Below, in pieces: positions 24,541 through 36,091 of a DNA stretch of 64,000 nucleotides. This DNA comes from Diogma glabrata (Eukaryota > Arthropoda > Insecta > Diptera > Cylindrotomidae). A model generated the notes under the pieces. It was not told the DNA's origin. It did not search any database and was given only the letters and a program-made list of their open reading frames with translations. The DNA lies in contig OY856187.1 in the NCBI GenBank assembly GCA_963693315.1, positions 71,342,033-71,406,032 of the forward strand, read 5' to 3'. Position numbers and translations under genes: made by a program. Position 1 is the stretch's first letter, and each line of letters begins with the position of its first letter.

Positions 24541-25534
24541 CATATGCATGGATGAGTATGGTTGTGTATGTATGTGTATGAGTGTGTGTATGAAATATAT
24601 GAATGTCGATAAGTATGAGCATGAGTCAGAGGCGAATGTGCTAGATTAAATAAGTTTCTTTACACGCATCAACGATGTTTACGGTTATCATAGGTCGTAA
24701 AGACAACCTTCATTTTGATTTATTTCAGAAGTCAAACCTGTGTATATTCGATTGTTTCTGTCACATCAAGCCAGGACCTACCGTTATTTGTAGATTCTGG
24801 TATTATAAATTTAATTTAATTTTAAAAAGAGGTGGTTAGTAATAAGCGATGTTGAGATGGTCGACCTTGCGTAAATAATTGATTGAAGGTAATTTGCAGG
24901 GACAAAACATATATGATTCAATAAAAAATTTTAAAATACATGTTCAAAACATCTGCGGATTAAACGCTAGCCATGACCACGTGCAACATCATCTTGAGCA
25001 CGACAAACCGAACATTCTATTTCTAACGGAAACACAAGTTTCTGAAAATTTTCTCTTTATAGAATCGCTTAATTCCAAATATAGGCTCGAATTAGGTTTC
25101 AAACTCCATCAGGGCGTATGCGCATTCATTCATGAGAGTGTTGCGTACACGCGCTTTCCAAATTTTGAACTACACGGTGACGGCTTCAATACAATGGTTT
25201 TAAAGATTTGTCTTCCAGAAATGACTTTTTTTACAATAGTTTTATACCGGTCCCCCAACAAACGTAACCCAAACTTTTTTAATATACTGACAAAAATTGT
25301 GGACGAGATTAGAGCAAAGTCCCCTAATTGTGAAGTTATCGTTACCGGTGACTCCAACGTCCACAACAAATCATGGTTGGAATTCTCCAAATCGACCGAC
25401 GATGTTGACAATAGTGGAAAACAGGCAGAAATTTTTGCCGCGTCTCAGGGCCTATTCCAAATTGTTAAAAGCCTGACTTTCACTCCCCGTAATGGCGGTG
25501 ATAATAGTTTTCTTTTAGATCTCTATCTTACCAC

Positions 25535-27091
25535 TAGGGCTTCTAATCCGGATATCCGGATATCGAATTATCCGGATTATTCGACCAAATTTTGACTATT
25601 CGATTATCCGGATACTTTTTTGCAACTATCCGAATATTAAAAAACCCTTTATTTTGTAAGAAAATAATCAAATTGCGTTGAAAAGTTCAAATAACTATTA
25701 ACTTGCTTTGCAAAGTTTGATAGTGCAGCGAAGTAACTACAAGTTTTAAAAATTTATTTTTCATAATTTCTCTCTAAAAAGTACACTTTGCTTTAATTGT
25801 CCAGCGTTGCGAAAGCTGTCAATATCAAAGCAGTTTAGATAAGTTCATATCGTAACCGCTGTCAATTACTTATCGTAACTGCTGAAGTTTTGGCCTCAAA
25901 TTTTCTTTTTTAAATCAAAGTACGCGAGTGATTCCTGTCAAACAAACTATTTCAGTTCATTGCTCAACTTCCTTGTAAATTGATTCAGTGCAGAAACAGA
26001 AACAAAACACAAATGGAAGATCCTGCAAGTGACTTGAGTGATGGTGGACCTAATGAATTTGGTGAACGGTTAGAGAAATTATGAAAAGCACTGTTCGTAA
26101 CTCGTGGAGAAAGTAAGTTATTTCAGAATTGGTGAATTGTTTGCACTCGCTATCGCTCGTGCACAAACTTTCACCAATGCTGAAATAACTTACTTTCTCC
26201 ACTTGTTACGAAATGTACTATACAACTTTAATGTTGTGAAAACTGTAATCATTGAATATTTTATGAAACGCTTCGTGAATCTGCAGTATAAAGATATTTT
26301 ACTAATATTTATTTAATGCTATATTAATTTAAAAAAAATAATGTTTTGTAAACTTAAGCCCTGTCAATAAAATCTGAAGTGTTGGCTATTTTTTTTTAAG
26401 TTTATGAGAGCTGTACTTCTAAATTATGACTCTGAGGAAATCACTAATGAAATTACTATTGAAAGTGAAGATGAAGAAAGTTTAAGTAGTGAAGTTTGTA
26501 TAAGAAATCGTGACTGCAGAAAGTACTTGAGAATGCTATTGCTTTAATTACTCATGTTGAGAAGCAGAATGAAGGAAGTTCCATATTGCTGAAAAAAGAT
26601 TTCATTTATTTAAATAATTATAAAAAACGGAGGGCAATTTAAATATTCTATATTGCGTATTATTACCAATAAAACCTACATCGACTGCAACGGAGCGGGT
26701 ATTTTCAATTGCTGGTCTTACCAAGACAAAAATTAGAACTCGACTCAATTTCGAGACACTGTAACAATTAGTTAATGCAATAATTTTTCTAAAATATGCA
26801 TTTTTATAAATGCATCAATAACTTCATTAATTTAATTAAATTTATCAATAATTTAATTTTTTTTATTATTATTACTTATGATTTGTTACTATTTTTGTTA
26901 TTTTGTGACTATGTATAAAAATTAATAATATAGATACACGAAAAATATACATAAATGATTTAAATACCGCAAAGTAAACAACATGTTTTATTTATTGCTT
27001 AATTATCCGGATATCCGGATTATCCGGATAATTTATTGTTTATGTATTCGATATCCGGATAATCAAATAGGTCGGATATTTAGAAACCCTA
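25535..27091. mobile_element. hAT-2, 1557-bp decayed hAT element nested in the non-LTR retrotransposon
   Basis: The ends TAGGGCTTCTAA and (reverse) TAGGGTTTCTAA are near-perfect inverted repeats, followed inward on both sides by clustered TATCCGGAT phrases. The 8-bp target duplication CTTACCAC lies at 25527-25534 and 27092-27099. Removing the element plus one duplication copy puts the retrotransposon endonuclease back in frame. Inside, plus-strand remnants of transposase are seen: MEDPASDLSDGGPNEF near 26013, an acidic stretch near 26400-26500, and the dimerisation phrase TATERVFSIAGLTKTKIRTRL at 26690-26755. Most of the transposase is absent. Confidence 0.93.
26094..26212. repeat. 119-bp palindrome inside hAT-2
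   Basis: TTCGTAAC, GTGGAGAAAGTAAGTTATTTCAG and TTGGTGAA on the left are mirrored on the right by TTCACCAA, the complement of the central block, and GTTACGAA. The centre is GCACTCGCTATCGCTCGTGC. The palindrome interrupts the transposase remnant, so it is probably a foldback MITE inserted in the hAT. Confidence 0.88.
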
Positions 27092-29589
27092 CTTACCACA
27101 ATGCCAGATATTACGAGTGTCGATGTCGCGAAAGGTAGTATTGGAAATTCTGATCATTATTTAATCTCATCAGTTATCAAAACTGATTTACTTAAAACTA
27201 CAGCTCCCAAACCCCGTAAAATATTTCACTACTCAAAAATAGATAAGAGTGGTCTTCAAAATTTTTTTCCATGGTTTCCCTTTCGACCGTCATTGTTTTT
27301 ACACTGACAATGTAAATGTTTCTGCTCAAAACTTTACAGAAACTATCCAATTTGCTATCAATAAATTTGTCCCTTTCTCCATAGTAAAACCCAAACAAAA
27401 ATACTTGTACTCGAAAGCTGCCAAAACGGCACTTAGAAACACACGTAGATCATTTAATATTTGGATTCATAACAAAACTCCCACTAATCGATCCCAATAT
27501 CTAAAGGCCAACAAAATATCTAACCAGATTATCTCAAACGAAAAGTCTGAAATTGACAGAGCGAAAGCCTCAAAACTTACGTCTATGTCTGTTTCTGACA
27601 AGAGTTTTTACAGTGCCATTAATTCTTTAAATTCTGGTACAAAATTTTCTATTCCCCCTATTATTGATGGTGATTTAATCGTCAATGATCCCGCAAGAAA
27701 AGCTAACTTGTTCGCTGAACGCTTTGCTCTGAACTCCACTGTTTTGGAAACTCCTAAAGAAATACCCCAAATCCAGTCTTCAGGAGTTAATATGAATGAA
27801 CTTCACTTCAAACCCAAAATAGTCGCTAAACTTTTAAAGGGGTTAAACATCAACAAAGCCTCAGGAATGGACAATATTCCACCCATTATTTTAAAAACCC
27901 TTTCGAAAGAACTTGCACCAACTTTGACTAAAATATTCTACCAATCCTACAAATATGGTATATTTCCCTCGTGCTGGAAGTTGGCAAATGTCCAGCCCGT
28001 CCCCAAAAAAGGGACCAAAATCCGATATCTCAAATTATAGGCCAATAGCTTTACTATCGGTCCTATCCAAAGTCTAGGAGCATTATATTAATACACACAT
28101 TTCAAAATTTCTGGAAGAAAATCATTTAATATCCGACAGCCAATACGGTTTTCGAAACTAAAGATCAACTACCAAACTATTAAACTATGTAGCGCATTGT
28201 TGGAACAGCATACTTGATAAAGGTGGTGAAACATACGTTATCGCTTTAGACATCTCCAAGGCATTCGATCGAGTCTGGCATGCCAACTTAATCAACAAGC
28301 TCGTTGCGTACGGTTTTCATCCCAATGTTGTGAAGCTGATTCAAAATTTTCTATCCAACCGATACATTTCGGTAACCTTAGACGGATTTTCTTCTGAGTC
28401 TAAACTAATTAACGCTGGTGTACCTCAAGGCTCAGTATTGTCCCCAACCATATTTTTGATTTATATCAACGAATTGTTGAAAATCACCAGCAACCCAATA
28501 AATAGTTTTGCAGATGCTAGTACTCTGCACAAGTCGTTCGAGCCCCTTCCTTCAAAAGGTAAAATGCACGAACGAATTAATCCTGCCCGGAGAGATGCTG
28601 CCATAAACGTGAACAAAGACCTGAATAAAGTCGCCGACTGGGGTGAACAAAACCTTGTCAATTTCAACTCTACCAAAATACAGCTGTTGATTGTTTCCAG
28701 ATTAAAGACCGAGTTCCCCAAAGACATTTTATTAAGTATGTGTGATGAACCAATAGGTGAATGTAAAAACATTCGTTTATTGGGTGTCACAGTTTCAAAT
28801 GACCTACTCTGGAACGACCATGTAATGGCGATGGCAAAAAGCGCGTCTTAAAAACTCGGCCTCCTAAATAGATGCAAAAAATTTTTCACTCCATACCAAT
28901 TGCTCCATGTTTATAAGTCCTATATTCGTCCCTGTATGGAGTACTGTTGTCAAGTTTGGGGTGCTGCCTCTGTTTCCATATTGGCCCTCTTAGACTCTGT
29001 TCAAAAGCGAGCTATACGAATTGTGGGTGATCGAACTTTGACATCAAAACTTGATTCCCTACAACATCGTCGCACTGTTGCTGACCTCGTTGTTTTTTAC
29101 AAATATCGTCATCAGCAGTGCTCAGATGAAATCAGCGGCATCATGCCTCAAACTTATTCTTACCCCCGTTCCACTCGGCAATCGGCTGCCGCAACCGGTG
29201 AAACGGTAAAGATCCCGCGCTGTCATACTGGCAGATTGCAGAGAGACTTCTTTGTCCGAACTGCGTACAAATGGAATAGTTTGCCGGAACACTTAGTCTC
29301 AGGTGGCTTCAACCCACAGAAGTTTAAAAAAAGCGTTAATCTACATCTTAGAACGCCAGTTGTTGTGGGACCCAGGTCTAGACCTAGGTCTTAAAAGGTC
29401 TTTATGTGTTGTTGTGACACATATTCTAAACCCTATTACACAACACATTTTATTAAAAAAAAAAAAAAAATAGTATTTGGTAATGATGATCTAGGTACTG
29501 GTTTGGACATATTAATTATTTGAGTATGGAAGCGTCTATATTGGGTATGGGATCTTCAATGTTTCTCGCGTACTATATTGTTTATTTAT

Positions 29590-29719
29590 GCTGAAGTAGC
29601 AGGATTTCTTACTCGTTCCCATGGGCTGCAACAAGTCAGGGACCAAAAAATAATCTCGCTAGGTACGCGACCTGCTTTGCCACTTCGTTAAGTTTCAACG
29701 AGGTAGCGCTTCATTACAC
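29590..29719 (+). other. Structured element A, 3' domain
   Basis: It begins after an acceptor-like TTTATTTATGCTGAAG. GAAGTAGCAGG (29592-29602) can pair with CCTGCTTTGCCACTTC (29671-29686). The linker CTCGCTAGGTACGC lies at 29655-29668. A second hairpin pairs CTTCGTT (29683-29689) with AACGAGG (29697-29703), overlapping the end of the first stem. The domain closes with CTTCATTACA at 29709-29718. Copies B (44180) and C (58805) share this layout. Confidence 0.6.
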
Positions 29720-29721
29720 AA

Positions 29722-30353
29722 TACATATAATTTTGATATACAAATGTAATTGTTTCAGGTTATACTATCTTTCTTACGTTATTTTTAATTTCATAAAAAT
29801 TATGTTCAAAAAAAAAAAACATTGATTAAAGCAAACTACTGTTTAAAACGATAGTTAAACAAAAAGCAAATTAAGTGTACACAACAACTTCCCAAATTTT
29901 CATGATGATTAATGTATAAATGCATAAAGGACAAACAGACATACCTTCAATTTTATATATATTCAATATTTATTTAGCATGATGACTCGAATGCAAATTG
30001 CAAAAGACAGTAGCAATATAACATTAAAAAACTGCGTTATAGATAAATTTTTTAAAATTCGTATGAAGAAATTTTTTTATTTTTATGAATTCATAAATAA
30101 AAAAAAAATAATATCAATGGTATTTAATAAAAATTAAAAAAAAACAAAAAAAAAATATGTACCACAACTGGAGTTGATCTCAGTACCTACAGCACTTCAG
30201 TCAAGCACGATATCCACAACGCAATTTGAAACGTTAAGGAATGATAGATATATTATTATTTATTTTATTTCCAGCCTTTCGTTTTTTGACGGATCAGTTT
30301 AATTTACAACCTACGAAAAAATCTGTGTGTGGTGCGCCTAAAGAAGTTTTCAC
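29722..30353 (-). mobile_element. R1 element, copy 3, partial
   Basis: In reverse orientation this matches R1 copy 1 from its AGTGAAAACTTC end through the tRNA-related segment to the ATACATATAATTTTGATATAC phrase. There it ends abruptly against the 3' domain of structured element A. The other half of R1 is not found to the left of element A, so the copy is truncated, not simply split. Confidence 0.75.
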
Positions 30354-33300
30354 TTAAAAAAAAACAGAAAATTTGCAATAAAGAAAAAAAAGGAATGCAG
30401 AAAAAACCAACAAATCCTAACATCAAGACATCAATCAACCACATCATAAAATTGCAAACGATTTTTTTTCTTAATTATAATTATTTTTAAACTAATTAAT
30501 TTTATTAAAATGTAAATGTCTAAACTGATGACTTTTCCTTTGAATTCCCAATTCGATTATTTTTTATAAATGAATAAATATATATTTAAAATGAAGCATA
30601 TCAGTAACCTATTTGTAATGAAGTGGTAAAGAATTTGTAAGAGAAGGAGTGTGTGTGTGAGATGTAGCGGAAGATTAATACGCAATATGTTTTTGGACTA
30701 TATTAAGCGCTAAATAAATTAATCCCCAAAAGGCAAGTGATCCCGATTAAAAAGAAAAAGACGTATCAATAGTTTTAGTGTAGTCAAACATTACACATAA
30801 TAGCGTTCTTAAAGTTGTTTTTTCTGTCATACAAACCCCCGATCTCTGTCTCGATTGGGTACTAGAGCAACTCACTCCTGTCATATAATTCTTAAAGTAT
30901 GATATTGCATTACGTTGCTGTGGTTCTGATTTTTATGGTTTCATCTCGTCTAGCAACTTCGATTATTTCAAAAAACAAAATTCTGAAAGAAAAAAATATG
31001 TGAAGTCCCACGTTGAACACCATTGGTAATTAACCACCCTTTCTTGTGTGAAGTCATGTCTAATGCATATTTTTCAAATACCATCATTACACTTAACAAA
31101 TTTGGTTCCATAACTCGTACTTTCCAAAAAAAAAGCTAATCCCTTATCCTATAAAATTACGAAAGATTTTACAAATTAAAACATAAACATGTAAATAGAC
31201 CCCATAAAATAAACACTTAAACCTAATCCACTCACAAATTACATAAATCATAATACAACAAATTTTAAAATTTACAAACTCAAAAATGTTTTGTTTGTCA
31301 CACTACCAGAGGAGCGATTAAATCTCTAAAGTAATCTGGAGCATTAAAATCATATTATTGCAGAACATCACAGGTGACATGAATAACTTATAATATTTTT
31401 CTTCAACATTATTTCTTATCTTAAAAATCTTAATTAATTCTTTTTGTTCTTTCCTTTGTTTATTTTTTTCTTAAAAAGGATAAAGCTTTAAAAGAAAATA
31501 TATAATTTTATTTTTTTTAATAATACGAAAGTTTTCCGTTTTCCTGCATAAGATCTTCTATCATCTAATAAAACAAAATTAGGTTTTAGGATGAAAGTAA
31601 AAAAAACGTTTTGTTATTGGTACATTTATTCCCTATTACAGTAAACAAGTCGAAAATGTAGAGAAAGTCACGATTTATTAAATAATCCATAATTCGTGTA
31701 ATGAGTTATAGGATATTAATTTTAATAAAGAAAAATTATTTTAAGAAGCAAAAAGAACTAACAAGGTCTCAAGAGAAAAACTCAGAGTTAGACAAATTTT
31801 TGTCATTACGACAAGATCGCAGTTTTATTTTAGATAAAAAGTTTAATGAACTACATCACAAACTGACTGAAAAATTATATCAGGCCATTTAAATTGACAT
31901 CATAACAGTGAAATTATTGTCTATATCAGTTTAAAATTTATGTTCATCAAAAATTTGGTTTAAATTATCTGGAAAATTCAAATTAAATTTTTACCACAAA
32001 CTCCACTATCTATCCCATTAAAAATGAATTATTTTCATAAAATTTAACAATAATTTATTCGATGAAGCAGCATATGAATATTTTAGTATTATACAGATTG
32101 ATATGTTGTTTTTGTGACCTGAATAGGAATATGTCGTGTAACATTACTAACAGGCAATATGCATCAAAACATCTTGATATCGTTAATTATTTTAAATATT
32201 TTAAGGATCTTTATAGGCTTTTGTCCACTCGATATGAAGAAGCACGACCCAAAAACAAGAAAAGCTAACAAAAATATTGAAGAATGGAGCACGTCAGATA
32301 TGATTCAGATAAAAAAAATGAACCTCTCGTCAAAATCCACTTAGAGAAACTACTCATATGAAGTTTTAAAACACGACAAACTTCGGCTTTGAAAGTTTCA
32401 ATGCTTTGAAAAACTTCAACGTACAAGACTTAATTAAATTATTTGAGAATGGCTAAAATGGAGACATAAGATATTGAAGCCAGTTGCAAAAATAATATGC
32501 TATTTTATTATAGCGAAAATAAGCTGAGGTTTTCAGAGGAGCCTTATTTGAACTAGTCTGTAAAAGACTGCGATCTACATAAAATGCATTAAACAGAAAT
32601 TTGAATTGAGATCTTTGACGGCCATTGATCACCGTTCAATGGAAGATATATTCGAAAGATAGATGTGTATTCGTCAAGAACAAAACTAAGGTTGATGAAA
32701 ACCTTCGGATGGTTTGATTGGTAAAAAATATGAATATGGAACAGTTTTACTTTCCGGATTTGTCCGGATCATTCATTGTGGACATAGTTGACTTATATTC
32801 TACACCCAATAAAATAATATTGTTTCAAATTACTTCAAGCAAATTGTGAGAATAATTTGTATATATTGATATTTTGACACTTTTAACTGACATTTTTTTA
32901 AATTATACACGAATGGACCTCAATATAGTTCCTCATATATTGGAGAAATATAATATATTGTGGAGTCTGTCTTCCACCTGTCGTTAATATTTATTGAATC
33001 ATATTCTAAAATGCCGGATGTGGTAACGGACTTATAAAAAACAAAAATAATATATAAGGAATATATATTGAGGTTCATTACTCTGAAAAATCGATTTTTT
33101 TAACAAGCTCGATTGTTAACATTATAGAATGATGTGGAACTTTAAAAACACACTCTTGTATGCTTCTTGCTGATTAAAATTTATATTTGATAAAAAGATT
33201 GTGTTTTGTGAATAATTAAAATAATTACTACTTTCAGTTTTGTATAATTAAAAAAGCGATCTGAGACTACCGAGTATTGTACTGAATACTGATACCAGAT

Positions 33301-33559
33301 AACTGTTACAATTGAAGACATACACAGAGAAATCGTAGAGCGAATTTCACTGGAAGCAGCATATCAACCGAATTATATGCTTTTGGAAATAATTAATTAC
33401 ATCACTTAAACTAAAACAACTTATTTATCAGTCATAGATCGGATTTTTTTGGATTCCACTGCAATCAAACAAGCTTATACTTTGTAAGTTTTTTTGTGAA
33501 GTTCGTAGGTTTGGAATGTTTTAACAGACAAACAAATTTTTGTTGTGATAAATCAATAA
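30354..33559. other. AT-rich stretch without a recognisable gene
   Basis: The short open frames near 31701 and 32062 have no recognisable domain and AT-rich chance composition. No tRNA, TIR pair or clear transposon was seen. Confidence 0.5.
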
Positions 33560-35847
33560 ATTTTAAAAACTGTATGAGACTGAAGCTATCACCGATTAAA
33601 AGCAAGATATGAAAAGCCCGTAGCGTGTACAACAAGGTATGCTTCTTTTGAATGTCTTAAATTAATAAAAAAATCTAATCTTTTTTTGTTTCTAAATTAT
33701 TTTACTGCAATATACACTATTAAACGGTGATAACGGTGCGGTAATAATTAACATAATTCACAAAATGAAAATTGTGTGCATCATAGAAGCTTAACAACAG
33801 AAGCACGATATTCTTTCGTGGATTTATCAGTAAGCTTATGGCTCGTTTGTTTCAGTGTTTGCGTCGATATTGCTGTTTAACACGTAAAAATATTACGACG
33901 CTGATGCATAGGTTAACTTCACCACAGCTCTGGAAAAAAAATGTTCTGGATATATAGTGAGCTAATTTCTATCAAATATATCAAATAATATCAAATAATG
34001 GGTAACCGATGTGATATATTTTGCGTAGTTCTAATTATAAAAAAATTTAAGAAACCTGTAGTATCCCAATGGACATAAATTATGTTGTACGAATAGAAAA
34101 AGTAAAAAAAATGTTTACCGGAAGGGACAAACAGGAAATTGGAATGAAAAACTGTTGCAAATGATTGTCAAATCATAAATACCAAGTTTTATCAAAATCC
34201 ATTAACAGGAACTTATGTTATTGCAGTTTGGAATAAACAGTTGCTAGGGGGGGCCCCACTACTTATCTCAATATCGTCCAAAAACTAATCAAATATTTTT
34301 CATTAAATCTCCATCTTTTGACAAATTTTCATCAAAATTGATTAATGAACGAAGTCTGTTGGAACTGTTGCCCTGTTAAAAGCAAAGTGTGAAAAGTCAG
34401 CAGTTGTATGGGGGACCCCGTCACTTTTATCAATGTGTCCCAAAAGTTGATCACTAATGTCTCATACTAACTGAAACTTTTTTCATAAGTTTCATCATAA
34501 TCACTTCATTATTGTAGCCTGTAGTGTGCATAAGACCCTGAAAAGTTTTTTTTAAATTTTTACCTAAAATGAGAACCGGAAGTTAGGATGCAGAACTGTT
34601 GTGAACCGTAATAAATGCTTATGTGCCAAGTTTCATCCAGTTCATTTACGAACGAATACTGTATTCTCCCAAAAAACATTAAAAACATAATGCATGATGG
34701 ACCTCCAAACTCTTTGTCCAAAGTACTCCACAAGCTTATGAAATCTTTCCCACATTAATCAAAATCTTTAACCAACGTCTTATGAAAATCGATTTGTAAC
34801 TGTAGGCTACAGTAGAGATAAACACCAATAAAAAAAACTTTTTAACTGGAAGTGACAAACCGCAAGTTGATATGCAGAAATATTGCAAACAGTACTTTAA
34901 CCTTATATACCATATCTCAATAATATTAAAAGTCAGAATTAGCAGTTAGTGTAAACTCAAACTTACAGGTGCTCGGGAGACCGCGCCATTATGTTCAATT
35001 TTGAAATGAAGCCAGATCTTTCATTTTCGAGTTAATCGGGATCATATACCAAAGTTCTGGATCCTATGTGGTTTTGTCAATCAACCAAACATACAAATTT
35101 TACATTCTCCAAATTTTGTTTTTTCTTTTGTTTTGGACCATTCTCTATCTAAATCGTCAAAAAAATGTTGGTGTATGGTTGTGGGTGGGTGGGTGGTTGA
35201 GTGGGTTTTGTGACATTCTTGAAAGGATCTTCATGAAACTTTGACAAATGATCCAGGTTTGCTGAAAAATGGAATACCTGGATTCATTTCAAAATTGGAC
35301 AAAATGGAGGGGGTCTACCCAAACACTAAGTTAAAATCTTCAATAACTACTAATTCCGCCTTTCGATCTTATTGAAACTTGGTATATAAGGTTTTTGCAT
35401 TGTGTCCAATATTTCTGCATACCAACTTCTGGTTTGTCACTTAGAGTACAAAAGTTTTTTTTCAGGTGTTCATTCCTACTGTAGCGTACAATTACGTTAA
35501 AGTTGGTAAAACGTCTCAATCAATATGAGAAAGATTTCATCTGATTTTGGGGTACTTTGGACAAAGGGTTAGGGGGACCACCATACAACAAGTGCTTTTT
35601 TTCACTGTTTTTTAAGTTTGTTGGGAGCATACAACATTCGTTCGTAAATGAATTTTGATGACACTTTGGAAAAATGTGCAAATATATATGGCAAAGAACT
35701 GAAGAGTTTTTGAAAGATATTGAACAAAGTGGGGGGAGGGCCTCGAGCACCTGTTTTTTTGAAAGCTCAATAACATCTGCACCTGATAATCAAATTTGAA
35801 TTAAACTTGGTACATAAGCTCAATACACTGCTTATAACTTATTCATC
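33560..35847. repeat. Degenerate ~300-450 bp repeats, three direct and one inverted
   Basis: A unit with CTACAGTAG, GGAAGTGACAAACCG.AAGTTG, ATGCAGAA.TGTTGCAAAC, CCAAGTTTCATC, TTCATTTACGAACGAAT, TTTGTCCAAAGTAC and GATGAAATCTTTC occurs near 34055, 34500 and 34800, with weaker traces near 33570. The same order recurs on the other strand at about 35340-35700. Shared phrases reach 15-20 bp but overall divergence is high. No coding function is visible. Confidence 0.65.
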
Positions 35848-36035
35848 GCACAAACATTTTGAGTTTCCCCGTATCTCTCAATATAATGCAAATAAACCAT
35901 TTGCATATATCATTTCACCAACAAACTGCTCTACAACTACACAAATTTGAATAACTGTATTACATAAAAGTGTAATACTATATGACCAAGCTTTTAAAAA
36001 AATGTTCATCATTCATGTAGTCATAAATTTATATT

Positions 36036-36038
36036 TTT

Positions 36039-36091
<53 letters not shown>

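Larger units (their letters stand above)
24879..29394 (+). pseudogene. Non-LTR endonuclease/reverse transcriptase, inactive
   Basis: The endonuclease has NILFLTETQV (catalytic Glu region), VLYRSPN, VIVTGDSNVHN (GDxN, Asp and Asn) and, after the hAT-2 insertion, IGNSDHYLI (SDH, catalytic His). The RT has GMDNIPPIILK, SNYRPIALLS, VIALDISKAFDRV (motif A), NAGVPQGSVLSP (motif B) and a motif C reading FADAS, where FADDS is usual. The second catalytic aspartate is thus lost. C-terminal SYIRPCMEYCCQVW and IRLLGV are typical of Jockey/CR1 relatives. Frameshifts occur near 27270 and 28020, with stops near 28074, 28158 and 28848. The TT at the hAT junction is in register across the insertion. Confidence 0.87.
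24850..29470 (+). mobile_element. Non-LTR retrotransposon (Jockey/CR1-like), split by hAT-2
   Basis: Non-LTR elements copy themselves by target-primed reverse transcription. This one has an APE-type endonuclease (24879-25534 and 27100-27300), a reverse transcriptase (27300-28850) and a C-terminal region to 29394. A short 3' UTR ends in a 17-nt A run (29454-29470). No RNase H domain is visible. The 5' limit is uncertain, and no target duplication was found. Confidence 0.85.
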
